From positions 1-9,816 of the forward strand of contig JAIEQQ010000334.1 of the NCBI GenBank assembly GCA_019747615.1: a stretch of 9,816 nucleotides of DNA. Direction: 5' to 3'. This DNA is from Phycisphaerales bacterium (GTDB lineage Bacteria; Planctomycetota; Phycisphaerae; Phycisphaerales; UBA1924). Shown in pieces: positions 1-7,791 of this stretch. A model generated the notes under the pieces. It saw only the letters and a list, made by a program, of their open reading frames with translations, ran no database searches and was not told the origin of the DNA. The stretch's first letter is position 1; each line of letters starts with the position of its first letter. The position numbers were made by a program, and so were the translations under genes.

Positions 1-528
1 CACACCACCGTGCTCGAAGTCGCGCCGTATTTCTTGGGCATCTCGCCGTTGGATATCGATTTCGTCGAGTTACTCTTCGGCTTTGACATCGCCTGCCAGG
101 CGAATCACGACGCAGTGGTCTTCGAGGCGTTGATGGCCGGCTCGCCGATGGGCAAGCTGATGATGCCCCTGAGCAAGAGCGCGCCGGACACGATGAGCGA
201 GGCATTCCCGGTGGATTGCCAGCCGCTGCTCGGCGTTTCGCTCGACAGCACCGGCGAGCTGCAGGCCCACTTCGAAGTCCGCACGCGCACAACGCCCGTC
301 CCACACCGGCGCGGGCAGTTCGACCCTGCGCCCATCTCCATCAACCTCATCCTCCGAAAGCACGGCGTCATCTCGAACATCGACGACCTCCCGTCCGTCC
401 TCCGTCGCATGACCGGCGTCGGTGAGGAGCTTCTCGATCAACGCGTGATCCCACACCTGCTCACCCCGATCCGAGAGGTCGTCAACAGCATCGGCGGCTC
501 GGACGCGGACCAGCCGCCGCAGGATTGA
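1..528 (+). CDS. Conserved-looking hypothetical protein, 3' end (5' part outside window)
   Basis: The frame is open from the first base and ends at TGA 526-528, giving 175 visible residues. A GTG at position 10 could start translation, but the codons before it are also open and no Shine-Dalgarno sequence can be judged, so the gene probably begins upstream. I do not recognise the family. The visible part looks like a soluble mixed alpha/beta protein: it opens with hydrophobic and acidic segments (VAPYFLGISPLDIDFVELLF), has a His/Asp pair at QANHD, and ends in an amphipathic stretch (LLDQRVIPHLLTPIREVV) followed by a polar tail. There is no signal peptide, membrane helix or known catalytic motif in the part seen. 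Codon use is high-GC like the neighbours. No terminator is evident after it, and the next gene appears to have its own promoter. That it is a real gene is fairly sure; its function is unknown. Confidence 0.75.
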   Translation, partial: HTTVLEVAPYFLGISPLDIDFVELLFGFDIACQANHDAVVFEALMAGSPMGKLMMPLSKSAPDTMSEAFPVDCQPLLGVSLDSTGELQAHFEVRTRTTPVPHRRGQFDPAPISINLILRKHGVISNIDDLPSVLRRMTGVGEELLDQRVIPHLLTPIREVVNSIGGSDADQPPQD

Positions 529-560
529 TCGCGATCTGCGCGTTGTGACCGTGATAACGC

Positions 561-589
561 TTGCCGCCGGACGATTCTGGTCGAATACT
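561..589 (+). promoter_or_regulatory. Likely sigma-70 type promoter for the SHOCT gene
   Basis: TTGCCG (561-566) and AATACT (584-589) are separated by exactly 17 bases, each matching 4 of 6 consensus bases. Transcription would begin near 596, leaving a leader of about 37 bases to the ATG at 633. The leader carries a small perfect hairpin, GTCGAT-GCGCA-ATCGAC (603-619). The promoter argues against the upstream TTG at 561 as the start codon. Confidence 0.4.
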
Positions 590-632
590 CAGGTGTACGC
601 GGGTCGATGCGCAATCGACGGCGCGTTTGCGA

Positions 633-1166
633 ATGACGCACGAGTTGACTCTCACCACCGCTCAGGCGATGACGACGACCGCAACGGTCGGCGCTGCGAG
701 CACAACCGCCGTCGCGCCGGTCGCCGGTCCCGTTCCCGGCCCCGCCCCGGGCCGATCGAAAGACCCGCTCGCGGTGCTCTCGGTCATCGGCCTGCTCATC
801 GGCGTGGTGATCCTGCTCACCGGGGCGTTGATGCTGCTGAAGCGTCGCTACGCGGCCTCACAGGGCGTCAGCGATCAGACGGGGCTGGTGATGGACGAAC
901 TGCGCAGCATGCGAGAGCGCGGGGCCCTCAGTGAGGAGGAGTACGAAGCGGCGCGAGCCAAGCTCCGCGACCGCCTGCGTGGCCAAGCCCTGGGCGGCTC
1001 CACGCCGCCCGAAGCGACCGACTCAACGACGACTCATCCAGACGCCACCCGACCGCGCAAGAATCCGACTTCCCCCAGCCAACCCCGCCAAGCTCCACGC
1101 CCAAGCACCACCCAGCGACCCCGCCAAGGGCCGTCCAAACCCGATAAACCGAGCACACCCACCTAA
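633..1166 (+). CDS. Single-pass membrane protein with SHOCT domain and Pro/Thr-rich tail
   Basis: The protein has 177 residues from the ATG at 633 (MTHELTLTT...). An alternative ATG in the same frame is at 669. The frame stays open back to a TTG at 561, but that lies on a likely promoter. Order: a Thr/Ala/Pro-rich N-terminus of about 45 residues, one strong membrane helix (LAVLSVIGLLIGVVILLTGA) followed by the positive KRRY, a SHOCT motif (MDELRSMRERGALSEEEYEA with KLRDRL after it), then about 55 residues rich in Pro, Ser, Thr and Arg, probably disordered. SHOCT domains are short helical hairpins found at the ends of many bacterial membrane proteins and thought to mediate oligomerisation. Here one sits just after the helix, probably in the cytoplasm by the positive-inside rule. 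No Shine-Dalgarno sequence is visible before either ATG. The cellular role is unknown and neighbours give no clue. The gene call is fairly firm; the exact start is not. Confidence 0.7.
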   Translation: MTHELTLTTAQAMTTTATVGAASTTAVAPVAGPVPGPAPGRSKDPLAVLSVIGLLIGVVILLTGALMLLKRRYAASQGVSDQTGLVMDELRSMRERGALSEEEYEAARAKLRDRLRGQALGGSTPPEATDSTTTHPDATRPRKNPTSPSQPRQAPRPSTTQRPRQGPSKPDKPSTPT

Positions 1167-1291
1167 ATCTCTTTGATCAATAGGAACCCTTTGCGCATTC
1201 CAGACGCACCGCAGGTTGGCCGATACAGTTTGACGCCTCTGTCCAGAACCAGTGTTTTCTTTCCGGCCTGACCGGCCAGGGATTTCTCAAC

Positions 1292-2650
<1,359 letters not shown>

Positions 2651-2692
2651 GCCGACGCCCAAGCTTCTAGAACTTCTTCGCAATCGCCAAAG

Positions 2693-2715
2693 ACCCGCCG
2701 TAAGGCGGGTTTTTT
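2693..2715 (+). terminator. Intrinsic terminator of clpX
   Basis: A 7-bp perfect stem, ACCCGCC (2693-2699) and GGCGGGT (2704-2710), has a GTAA loop and is followed by a run of T to 2715. It lies 42 bases after the clpX stop and would end that transcript before the desaturase gene. Confidence 0.9.
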
Positions 2716-2769
2716 CGTGGCCTCACGAATTCTGTCGATTCGACGCAACCCAACCGACTACGTTAGCGT

Positions 2770-2804
2770 ATACTAAGTTAGTATTTGCTATCTTGTTATA
2801 GCAA
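2770..2804. promoter_or_regulatory. Two abutting palindromes, candidate operator upstream of the desaturase gene
   Basis: ATACTAA-G-TTAGTAT (2770-2784) is a perfect 15-bp palindrome with one central base. Starting at the very next base, TTGCTAT-CTTGTT-ATAGCAA (2785-2804) is a second perfect dyad with 7-bp arms. Both are AT-rich in otherwise GC-rich DNA and end 49 bases before the start codon at 2854. A -10-like TATACT (2769-2774) overlaps the first palindrome, though I found no good -35 box. Spacing and symmetry suit a dimeric repressor of the MarR, HxlR or TetR kind. The second dyad could alternatively form an RNA hairpin in the leader. Assignment to a regulator family is inference. Confidence 0.5.
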
Positions 2805-2853
2805 TGTGTTTGGGTTCAGATCGACGGGGCACGGGGTGGTCAAGGAGTAGACG

Positions 2854-3663
2854 ATGAACGCGGATCTGACAGTGGCGGCGACCTCCGTGCTCGAAGCGGC
2901 GCTGCGGTTGCTGACCACCGACTCGGTGCAAATCGCGGCGGAGTGGGCCGGTGCCGCGGGCCTATTGGGCTTGCAGATCGCGGCCTGCGTGCTGGTGGCG
3001 GACTTCCTGTCCGGCTTCATCCACTGGCTGGAGGACAGCTACTTCGCCCCCAAGACGCCGGTGATCGGCACGTGGCTGATCGAGCCGAACCTGTTGCACC
3101 ATCGAGACCCGCGGGCGCTCCTCAAGAACTCGTGGTGGAGCACCAACGCGCTGCTGCTGTTGATCGCCGCCGCGGTGATCGGCGTCACCATCGCGCTGGG
3201 CGTGTTCCACTGGTGGATCGGGCTCACGGTCGCGGTGCTCTCGCACGGCGCCGAGTTTCATCGCTGGGCTCACCGCTCGCGCACCGAGAACGGGCGCTTC
3301 ATCGTGTGGTTGCAGCAGAACGGCGTGGTGCAATCGCCGGCGCATCACGCCGGGCATCATCGCCACGACAAGGACCGGCACTACTGCACAATCACGAACT
3401 ACGTGAACCCGGTCCTCGACGGCGTCCGCTTCTGGCGCGGCCTTGAAGCAGTGATCTGGGCCGTCACCGGCGTGAGCCGGCGACCGGAGCCGGAGGGGGA
3501 ACATGAACATGAACGTGAAACGGAACGTCAACGTGAACGTCAAACGGGCCATGCGCCAGGGTCGATGAAGATCTCGTTGACGCAGGTGTGCGACGGAGCG
3601 ACTGATCGCGCCAGAGGGTCGTGTGGGCGCCGGTGTGCGGGTTGCCCGCGCCGTGCGGGGTGA
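2854..3663 (+). CDS. Kua/CarF/TMEM189-family lipid desaturase (plasmanylethanolamine desaturase-like)
   Basis: AAGGAG (2842-2847) sits 6 bases before the ATG. The protein has 269 residues and its first 205 or so match the lipid desaturase domain shared by animal TMEM189/PEDS1, myxobacterial CarF and plant FAD4. The conserved His pattern is complete: DFLSGFIHW (H57), LLHHRDP (H82, H83), HGAEFHRWAH (H131, H136, H140), SPAHHAGHH (H164, H165, H168, H169) and RHYCTITNYVNPVLD (H176), followed by FWRGLEAVI. These residues are expected to hold a di-iron centre at the membrane face. Hydrophobic segments lie near 36-54 and 97-130. Known members introduce the vinyl-ether bond of plasmalogens (CarF, PEDS1) or a trans double bond in phosphatidylglycerol (FAD4); the substrate here cannot be told, though the C-terminal half reads closer to PEDS1/CarF. 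The last 60 residues are an odd tail: a Glu/His/Arg/Gln-rich repeat (214-231), then Cys/Arg-rich sequence without resemblance to the family. Confidence 0.9.
   Translation: MNADLTVAATSVLEAALRLLTTDSVQIAAEWAGAAGLLGLQIAACVLVADFLSGFIHWLEDSYFAPKTPVIGTWLIEPNLLHHRDPRALLKNSWWSTNALLLLIAAAVIGVTIALGVFHWWIGLTVAVLSHGAEFHRWAHRSRTENGRFIVWLQQNGVVQSPAHHAGHHRHDKDRHYCTITNYVNPVLDGVRFWRGLEAVIWAVTGVSRRPEPEGEHEHERETERQRERQTGHAPGSMKISLTQVCDGATDRARGSCGRRCAGCPRRAG
3500..3547 (+). repeat. Degenerate hexanucleotide tandem repeat inside the desaturase gene
   Basis: Eight consecutive 6-mers run AACATG, AACATG, AACGTG, AAACGG, AACGTC, AACGTG, AACGTC, AAACGG. A 6-base unit keeps the reading frame, so it encodes alternating Glu/Gln with His, Arg or Thr (residues about 216-231). 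It falls just past the conserved desaturase domain. Confidence 0.8.
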
Positions 3664-3677
3664 CGGATCTGGCCTCA

Positions 3678-3711
3678 GGGGTTGGGGGGTGGGGTGGGGG
3701 TGGGGTTGGGG
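3678..3711 (+). other. Strong G-quadruplex motif between convergent genes
   Basis: Six runs of 4 to 6 guanines are separated by only T or TT on the plus strand (runs at 3678-3681, 3684-3689, 3691-3694, 3696-3700, 3702-3705, 3708-3711). This far exceeds the usual G4 rule of four runs of three. It begins 15 bases after the desaturase stop and ends 21 bases before the end of the mscS-family gene. The desaturase mRNA would carry the G-rich strand in its 3' UTR. No ordinary hairpin-plus-T terminator is visible between these genes. Confidence 0.85.
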
Positions 3712-3731
3712 CGCTCCGTGTCCGGTGACGA

Positions 3732-5036
3732 TCAGGAGCCACTCTTCGGCGAGGCGGGCGAACTGCCAGCGCCCGCGAGCGTGGGCCCGGTGATCGTGAC
3801 CGCCGTCGGGAGCGCAAACTCGATGCTGAGAGCGCGAAAGCGCTCCAGCATCTTCAGGTGGATGTCCTGCTGGTGCGTGAGGTAGAGCGTGTAGTCGGGC
3901 GTGTTGACGAAGTAGACGACGTTGAAGTCCACCGAGTACACGTTGAGCTTGGTCAACGCGCAGCGATCAAAGCGGCAGCTCTCCTGGCCCTCGATGATCT
4001 CCTTGACGATCCCCGGCACGTCGCGCAGCGTCTGCAGCGGCGTGTCGTACGTCAGGCCGAAGGTGTACTCGATGCGACGCTCCTGCATCCGCCGGAAGTT
4101 GTGGATGCGCGAGTTGAGCAGGTCGCTGTTGGCGACCACGAGTTCTTCGCCCGACGGCGCTCGGAGCCGCGTGGTCTTGACGCCGATGCGTTCGACGGTG
4201 CCGGTCTTGTCGCCGATCTGAATGGCATCGCCGACGACGAAGGGCTTATCGATCAGGATCGAGACGCTGGCGAACAGATCGCCCAGGATGTTCTGAACCG
4301 CCAGCGCGATCGCGATGCCGCCGATGCCCAGGCCCGCCAGCAGCGGAGTGACCGCGACGCCGAGGTTGTCCAGCGCCAGCAGCACCACGACGATCAGCAC
4401 GCCCAGCATCGCCAGAAAACGCACCACGCCCATGCTGCTGGCGACGGTCTCATCGGGACGCCCGTCCTTGCCGGCGGATCGCGAGACGAGCGCCTGGAGC
4501 GAGAAGTCGATCACGCGTGAGCTGGAGATCAGCAGCTGCGCGCAGCACGCGATGACGGCGACGATCTGAAGCGCCTTGTCGACGCGCGGGTCCAGATTCA
4601 GGACTCGCGTCGCGATGACCAGCGAGCCCATCAGCACCAGCATCGGGCGGATGCTCGCCAGCAGATCGACCGCCAGGTCATCGATGCGCGTGGTCGTGCG
4701 CTCCGCCGCCCGGCGCAATCGCGCGACGAAGACCCGCTGCAACGCGATGGCGACGATGAACACCACCGCGAGCGTCGCAAGTGCAGTGAGCCACATCGAG
4801 ACGCTGTTACCCCAGAAGACCGCCTCGGCCCAGTTCTCGGGCGCGGTCATCACGCGACCGCTCGCTCGCGGGGCAGCGGCGGCGGGGGCCGCGACGGGCG
4901 CCGCGGCGCCGTATGCCGGCACGCTGAACGCCAAGACCATCCCACCGGCCAGAGCGCTCAATGTTGCGGCAATGGTGCGGATGACGGAGGTGGCGATACG
5001 GCTGAACGAGCGGCGGGATGGGGCTCTGGTACGCAT
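3732..5036 (-). CDS. MscS-family small-conductance mechanosensitive ion channel
   Basis: This 434-residue inner-membrane protein should open under membrane tension to release solutes during osmotic downshock. A basic N-terminus and hydrophobic stretch with a possible cleavage near AYGA (residues 41-44) suggest a signal peptide, followed by an Ala/Pro-rich linker. Membrane helices lie near 81-104, 132-148, 156-172 and 205-222. The pore helix (229-252, PLLAGLGIGGIAIALAVQNI) has the Gly/Ala packing typical of MscS TM3. The cytosolic beta domain begins at LGDLFASVSILIDKPFVVGD and continues through GTVERIGVKTTRLR and the NSDLLNSRIHNF motif (303-314), then an alpha/beta C-terminal domain and a short Ser/Pro/Gly tail. 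It is longer than E. coli MscS (286) because of extra N-terminal helices, as in the YnaI/YbdG-like types. GGGAG (5048-5052, minus strand) is 11 bases before the start. It stands alone, convergent with the desaturase gene and divergent from the exported-protein gene. Confidence 0.92.
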   Translation of the reverse strand: MRTRAPSRRSFSRIATSVIRTIAATLSALAGGMVLAFSVPAYGAAAPVAAPAAAAPRASGRVMTAPENWAEAVFWGNSVSMWLTALATLAVVFIVAIALQRVFVARLRRAAERTTTRIDDLAVDLLASIRPMLVLMGSLVIATRVLNLDPRVDKALQIVAVIACCAQLLISSSRVIDFSLQALVSRSAGKDGRPDETVASSMGVVRFLAMLGVLIVVVLLALDNLGVAVTPLLAGLGIGGIAIALAVQNILGDLFASVSILIDKPFVVGDAIQIGDKTGTVERIGVKTTRLRAPSGEELVVANSDLLNSRIHNFRRMQERRIEYTFGLTYDTPLQTLRDVPGIVKEIIEGQESCRFDRCALTKLNVYSVDFNVVYFVNTPDYTLYLTHQQDIHLKMLERFRALSIEFALPTAVTITGPTLAGAGSSPASPKSGS

Positions 5037-5348
5037 GGGGCGTAAGTCTCCCAGCGTCGGCGGCCGAGTCGAGCAAATCGACGGCGCCGAGTTCCGAATA
5101 GGGATACCCCTTGATGCTTAACCCTGAGTGAACGTGCTGGAAAATGCGCCAGATCAACACGAAACTGTGCCGAACGTCATGGGATCTTCAAAATGTGATG
5201 CACTTCGGGTAATTCGTGAGGGCTGATTGGTGGCATCGTGCGAAGAGTGAGGCATGATTCGTTGCGCAGTGCAGGCCAACTGCGCACGACGGGCGACGCC
5301 ACTGGGCGAAACTCGCGAAGACTGGCCGGAATTTGAGGGAGAGAGCAG
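5037..5348. other. 312-base divergent spacer
   Basis: This region separates the MscS-family gene (minus) from the exported-protein gene (plus) and must hold both promoters. I see no convincing -35/-10 pair on either strand and no plausible small gene. It holds the GGGAG ribosome site of the channel gene (5048-5052), one perfect dyad (5263-5286), and at its right end GAGGGAGAGAG (5335-5345), the ribosome-binding site of the exported protein. Confidence 0.6.
5263..5286. promoter_or_regulatory. Perfect 8-bp inverted repeat upstream of the exported-protein gene
   Basis: TGCGCAGT (5263-5270) and ACTGCGCA (5279-5286) form a perfect dyad with an 8-base spacer, 62 bases before the start codon at 5349. 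It could be a protein-binding site or a hairpin in the mRNA leader. No T-run follows, so it is not a standard terminator. Confidence 0.4.
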
Positions 5349-6248
5349 ATGAAGAATGTCATGTCCGCGGCGCTGTTGATGGCTTTGACCGGCGGCGCAG
5401 CGATGGCCCAGACCCAGATCCTGACCGATGGCGCATCGCGATACGCCTACGGCAACACGCAGGACGGGGTGAACGGCAACGCCGACATCAACCCGACCGC
5501 GGCGGTGTCCGGCAACGACTGGCTGTCGCACAACCAGTTCTTCTATCGCGTTGGCACCGGCGCGAACGCCAACGCCAACGGCATCCGCACGATCGGCGCG
5601 CTGGGCAGCCGCACGTTCACCCAGGTGTCGTCGAACGTTGGTCGCTACGACTACACGAACATCGGTACCGCCGCGGGCGGGCTGTTCAACGCTTCGATCA
5701 CCACGACGCTGACGAACAACGGCGGCGGCGCCGTGAACATCCTGTCGCGCATCGTGCTCACCAACACGTCGCTGGTGAACCCGCTGACGATCAACTTCTA
5801 TAACCTTGTGTCGCCGCAGGTCTCGACGACCGCGAACGATGACAGCCTGGATCAGGTGGGCGGCTCGACCACGAACTTCCGGGCGACCGAAGCCGGCACG
5901 TCGAACTTCATCGACATCAACGGCTTCAACAACAGTCGCTTCCAGCTCGGTGTCAACCGCACCACGACCCCGGCGGGCGCCGATCGCATCCCAGCGCTGT
6001 TCATCCAGAGCAGCGGTGCTGGCGGCGCGACGAACCTCAACTTGACCAACCTTGACTCGATCACCGGCACGAGCCTCTTCGGCTCGTCCGCGGCGATGCA
6101 GTGGTCGTTTGTCATCCCCGCTGGCAGCGGGGTCGAGTTCTACTCAGCCATCGGCATCAACCAGGCGGCGGTGCCGGCACCGACGGCGATGGGCATGCTG
6201 GCTCTGGGCGGCCTCGCGGCGGCGCGTCGTCGTCGCTCGGTCCGCTAA
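5349..6248 (+). CDS. Exported protein with PEP-CTERM-like sorting signal
   Basis: The start ATG follows a strong GAGGGAGAGAG (5335-5345). The 299-residue protein begins with a Sec signal peptide (MKNVMSAALLMALTGGAAMA, cleavage expected after AMA-20). The mature part is rich in Asn, Thr, Gly and Ser with alternating hydrophobic residues, suggesting a beta-sandwich or other beta-rich extracellular domain, and contains only isolated short repeats such as GANANANG. The C-terminus has the three parts of a PEP-CTERM signal: VPAP (275-278), a hydrophobic segment of about 13 residues (AMGMLALGGLAAA) and RRRR (293-296). In bacteria with exosortase such tails anchor and then release proteins at the cell surface; the VPAP version is common in planctomycetes. 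No exosortase gene is in the window. The specific role is unknown; a surface or extracellular-matrix protein is the reasonable inference. It forms a single-gene unit with a terminator downstream. Confidence 0.88.
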   Translation: MKNVMSAALLMALTGGAAMAQTQILTDGASRYAYGNTQDGVNGNADINPTAAVSGNDWLSHNQFFYRVGTGANANANGIRTIGALGSRTFTQVSSNVGRYDYTNIGTAAGGLFNASITTTLTNNGGGAVNILSRIVLTNTSLVNPLTINFYNLVSPQVSTTANDDSLDQVGGSTTNFRATEAGTSNFIDINGFNNSRFQLGVNRTTTPAGADRIPALFIQSSGAGGATNLNLTNLDSITGTSLFGSSAAMQWSFVIPAGSGVEFYSAIGINQAAVPAPTAMGMLALGGLAAARRRRSVR

Positions 6249-6400
6249 GCCTCGCAGATTGCCCCGATTCACCAGCACTTTCACCGGATTGAAGGGCGAT
6301 GATGAAGTGAACGGAACTTCGGACACGGGCGAATCGTAGAGTGAATCGCCATGTGGATCGGGGGCATGAGCACCTCTCTCACCGCCCTCGGGACGACGGC

Positions 6401-6436
6401 AAGGCCGCCTGCGTTAAAGGCGGCTTTGTCTTTTTT
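6401..6436 (+). terminator. Intrinsic terminator downstream of the exported-protein gene
   Basis: A 10-bp stem with one G-U pair (6401-6410 with 6418-6427) closes a 7-base loop and is followed by GTC and six T (6431-6436). It lies about 150 bases after the stop codon. The stretch between (6249-6400) shows no gene. Confidence 0.8.
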
Positions 6437-6476
6437 GGGAAGGCCGTGCTCAGGGCGGCCGGGCCCCTCGCATCGC

Positions 6477-6504
6477 GCCTCACGCCTCACGCCTCACGCC
6501 TCAC
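6477..6504. repeat. 7-bp tandem repeat, four perfect copies, before sucC
   Basis: GCCTCAC is repeated four times without error, followed by a partial GCC. It ends 26 bases before the sucC start, so it lies in the promoter or 5' leader of sucC. The spacer from the preceding terminator to sucC is only about 95 bases and shows no obvious -35/-10 pair. Confidence 0.9.
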
Positions 6505-6530
6505 GCCCGGCGGCGGTACGATGACGCCCT

Positions 6531-7781
6531 ATGAAGATCCACGAGTATCAAGCGCGCGGCCTGTTGGCGTCCTTCGGCATCCCGGTTCCGGCGGGGGACA
6601 TGATTCAGAATGCCGATGACGCGCGCGGCGCGTACGAGCGGATCGCGCAAGCCGCGGGCTCGCCGACGGCGCTGGCGGTGGTCAAGGCGCAGGTGCACGC
6701 CGGCGGGCGTGGCAAGGCGGGCTTCGTCAAACTCGTGCGCTCCGCGGCGGAAGCGACCGAAGCAGCGAAGTTCATGCTCAGCAACCGCATGGTGTCGCCG
6801 CAGACGCCGGCGGAGGGGCTGGAGGTCACGAAGCTGCTGATCGCGCAGGGCGCTGACATCGCCGATCGCCTCGAGCCCGGCGCCAAGAGCGCCAAGAACG
6901 GCGCGAAGGAAGAGTTTTATCTGGCGATCACGACCGATCGCAAGAGCCGGCGGAACATCATGATCGCCTCGCGTGAGGGCGGCGTGGAGATCGAGACGAT
7001 CGCGCACGATCGGCCCGAGGCGATCATCAAGACTGCGCTGCACCCGGTCGCGGGGCTTCAGACGCATCAGGCCCGTACGGTGGCGTTTCAGCTCGGCTTC
7101 AAGGGCAAGCAGGTGGGTCAGGCGGTGCAGGTGATGATGAACCTGGCGAAGCTCTTTGTTGCGAAGGACTGCTCGCTGGCAGAGATCAACCCGCTGATCA
7201 TCACGCCCCCCACTGCCGAGCATCCGGACGGGCGCGTGTTGGCGATCGATGCGAAGTTTGACTTTGATGACAACGGCACGTTCCGGCACGCGGATCTGCT
7301 GGCGATGGCGGACACGACGGAGGAGAACGCCGCGGAGGTCAAGGCGCATCAGTACGGGTTGAGCTATGTCGCGCTGGACGGCAACATCGGCTGCCTTGTC
7401 AACGGCGCGGGCCTGGCCATGTCGACCATGGACATCATCAAGCTCCACGGCGGCGAACCGGCGAACTTCCTGGACGTCGGCGGCAGCGCCAGCGAAGAGG
7501 CGGTGACCGAGGCGTTCAAGATCATCCTCAGCGACGATCGCGTCAAGGGCGTCATGGTCAACATCTTCGGCGGGATCATGAAGTGCGACGTGATCGCGCA
7601 GGGTATCGTGAACGCGGCCAAGCAGGTCGGCTTCAACGTGCCACTGGTGGTGAGGCTCGAGGGGACGAACGTGGACGCCGGGCGCAAACTCTTGGAGGCG
7701 GCGCGCAGCGAGATCCCGACGATGCAGCCTGCGACGGACCTGACGGACGCGGCGCAGAAGGTGTGCGCTGCGGTGGGGTGA
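6531..7781 (+). CDS. sucC: Succinate-CoA ligase (ADP-forming) beta subunit
   Basis: SucC is the ATP-grasp subunit of succinyl-CoA synthetase, which couples succinyl-CoA cleavage to ATP (or GTP) formation in the TCA cycle, working with the alpha subunit SucD. The start [12 protein letters not shown] is typical of the family. Nucleotide-binding residues are present: [14 protein letters not shown] with K52 and the GGRGK at 58-62, AEINPL with N220 and D240 in [11 protein letters not shown] as likely Mg ligands, and the C-terminal flavodoxin-like domain with [11 protein letters not shown] (291-301), FLDVGGSAS and [10 protein letters not shown] (344-353). At 416 residues it is about 28 longer than E. 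coli SucC (388), mostly from an insert near 106-128 ([20 protein letters not shown]). sucD, normally directly downstream, is absent from the window. Translation start has only a weak GGCGG upstream. It is flanked on both sides by 7-bp repeats. Confidence 0.97.
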   Translation: MKIHEYQARGLLASFGIPVPAGDMIQNADDARGAYERIAQAAGSPTALAVVKAQVHAGGRGKAGFVKLVRSAAEATEAAKFMLSNRMVSPQTPAEGLEVTKLLIAQGADIADRLEPGAKSAKNGAKEEFYLAITTDRKSRRNIMIASREGGVEIETIAHDRPEAIIKTALHPVAGLQTHQARTVAFQLGFKGKQVGQAVQVMMNLAKLFVAKDCSLAEINPLIITPPTAEHPDGRVLAIDAKFDFDDNGTFRHADLLAMADTTEENAAEVKAHQYGLSYVALDGNIGCLVNGAGLAMSTMDIIKLHGGEPANFLDVGGSASEEAVTEAFKIILSDDRVKGVMVNIFGGIMKCDVIAQGIVNAAKQVGFNVPLVVRLEGTNVDAGRKLLEAARSEIPTMQPATDLTDAAQKVCAAVG

Positions 7782-7791
7782 GCGGGGAAGG

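Noticed and set aside
561..632. TTG at 561 as start of the SHOCT protein (201 residues)
   Set aside because: The extra 24 residues are unlike the rest, the TTG coincides with a likely -35 box, and a leader hairpin follows. The ATG at 633 or 669 fits better.
3464..3817. 117-codon minus-strand frame across the hexamer repeat and G-rich tract
   Set aside because: The product is Arg/Pro/Ser and His/Val repeats derived from simple sequence. It overlaps two real genes and has no ribosome site.
6477..6504. Possible CRISPR-like array
   Set aside because: The units are 7 bp and contiguous, with no spacers and no cas genes in the window. It is a simple tandem repeat.
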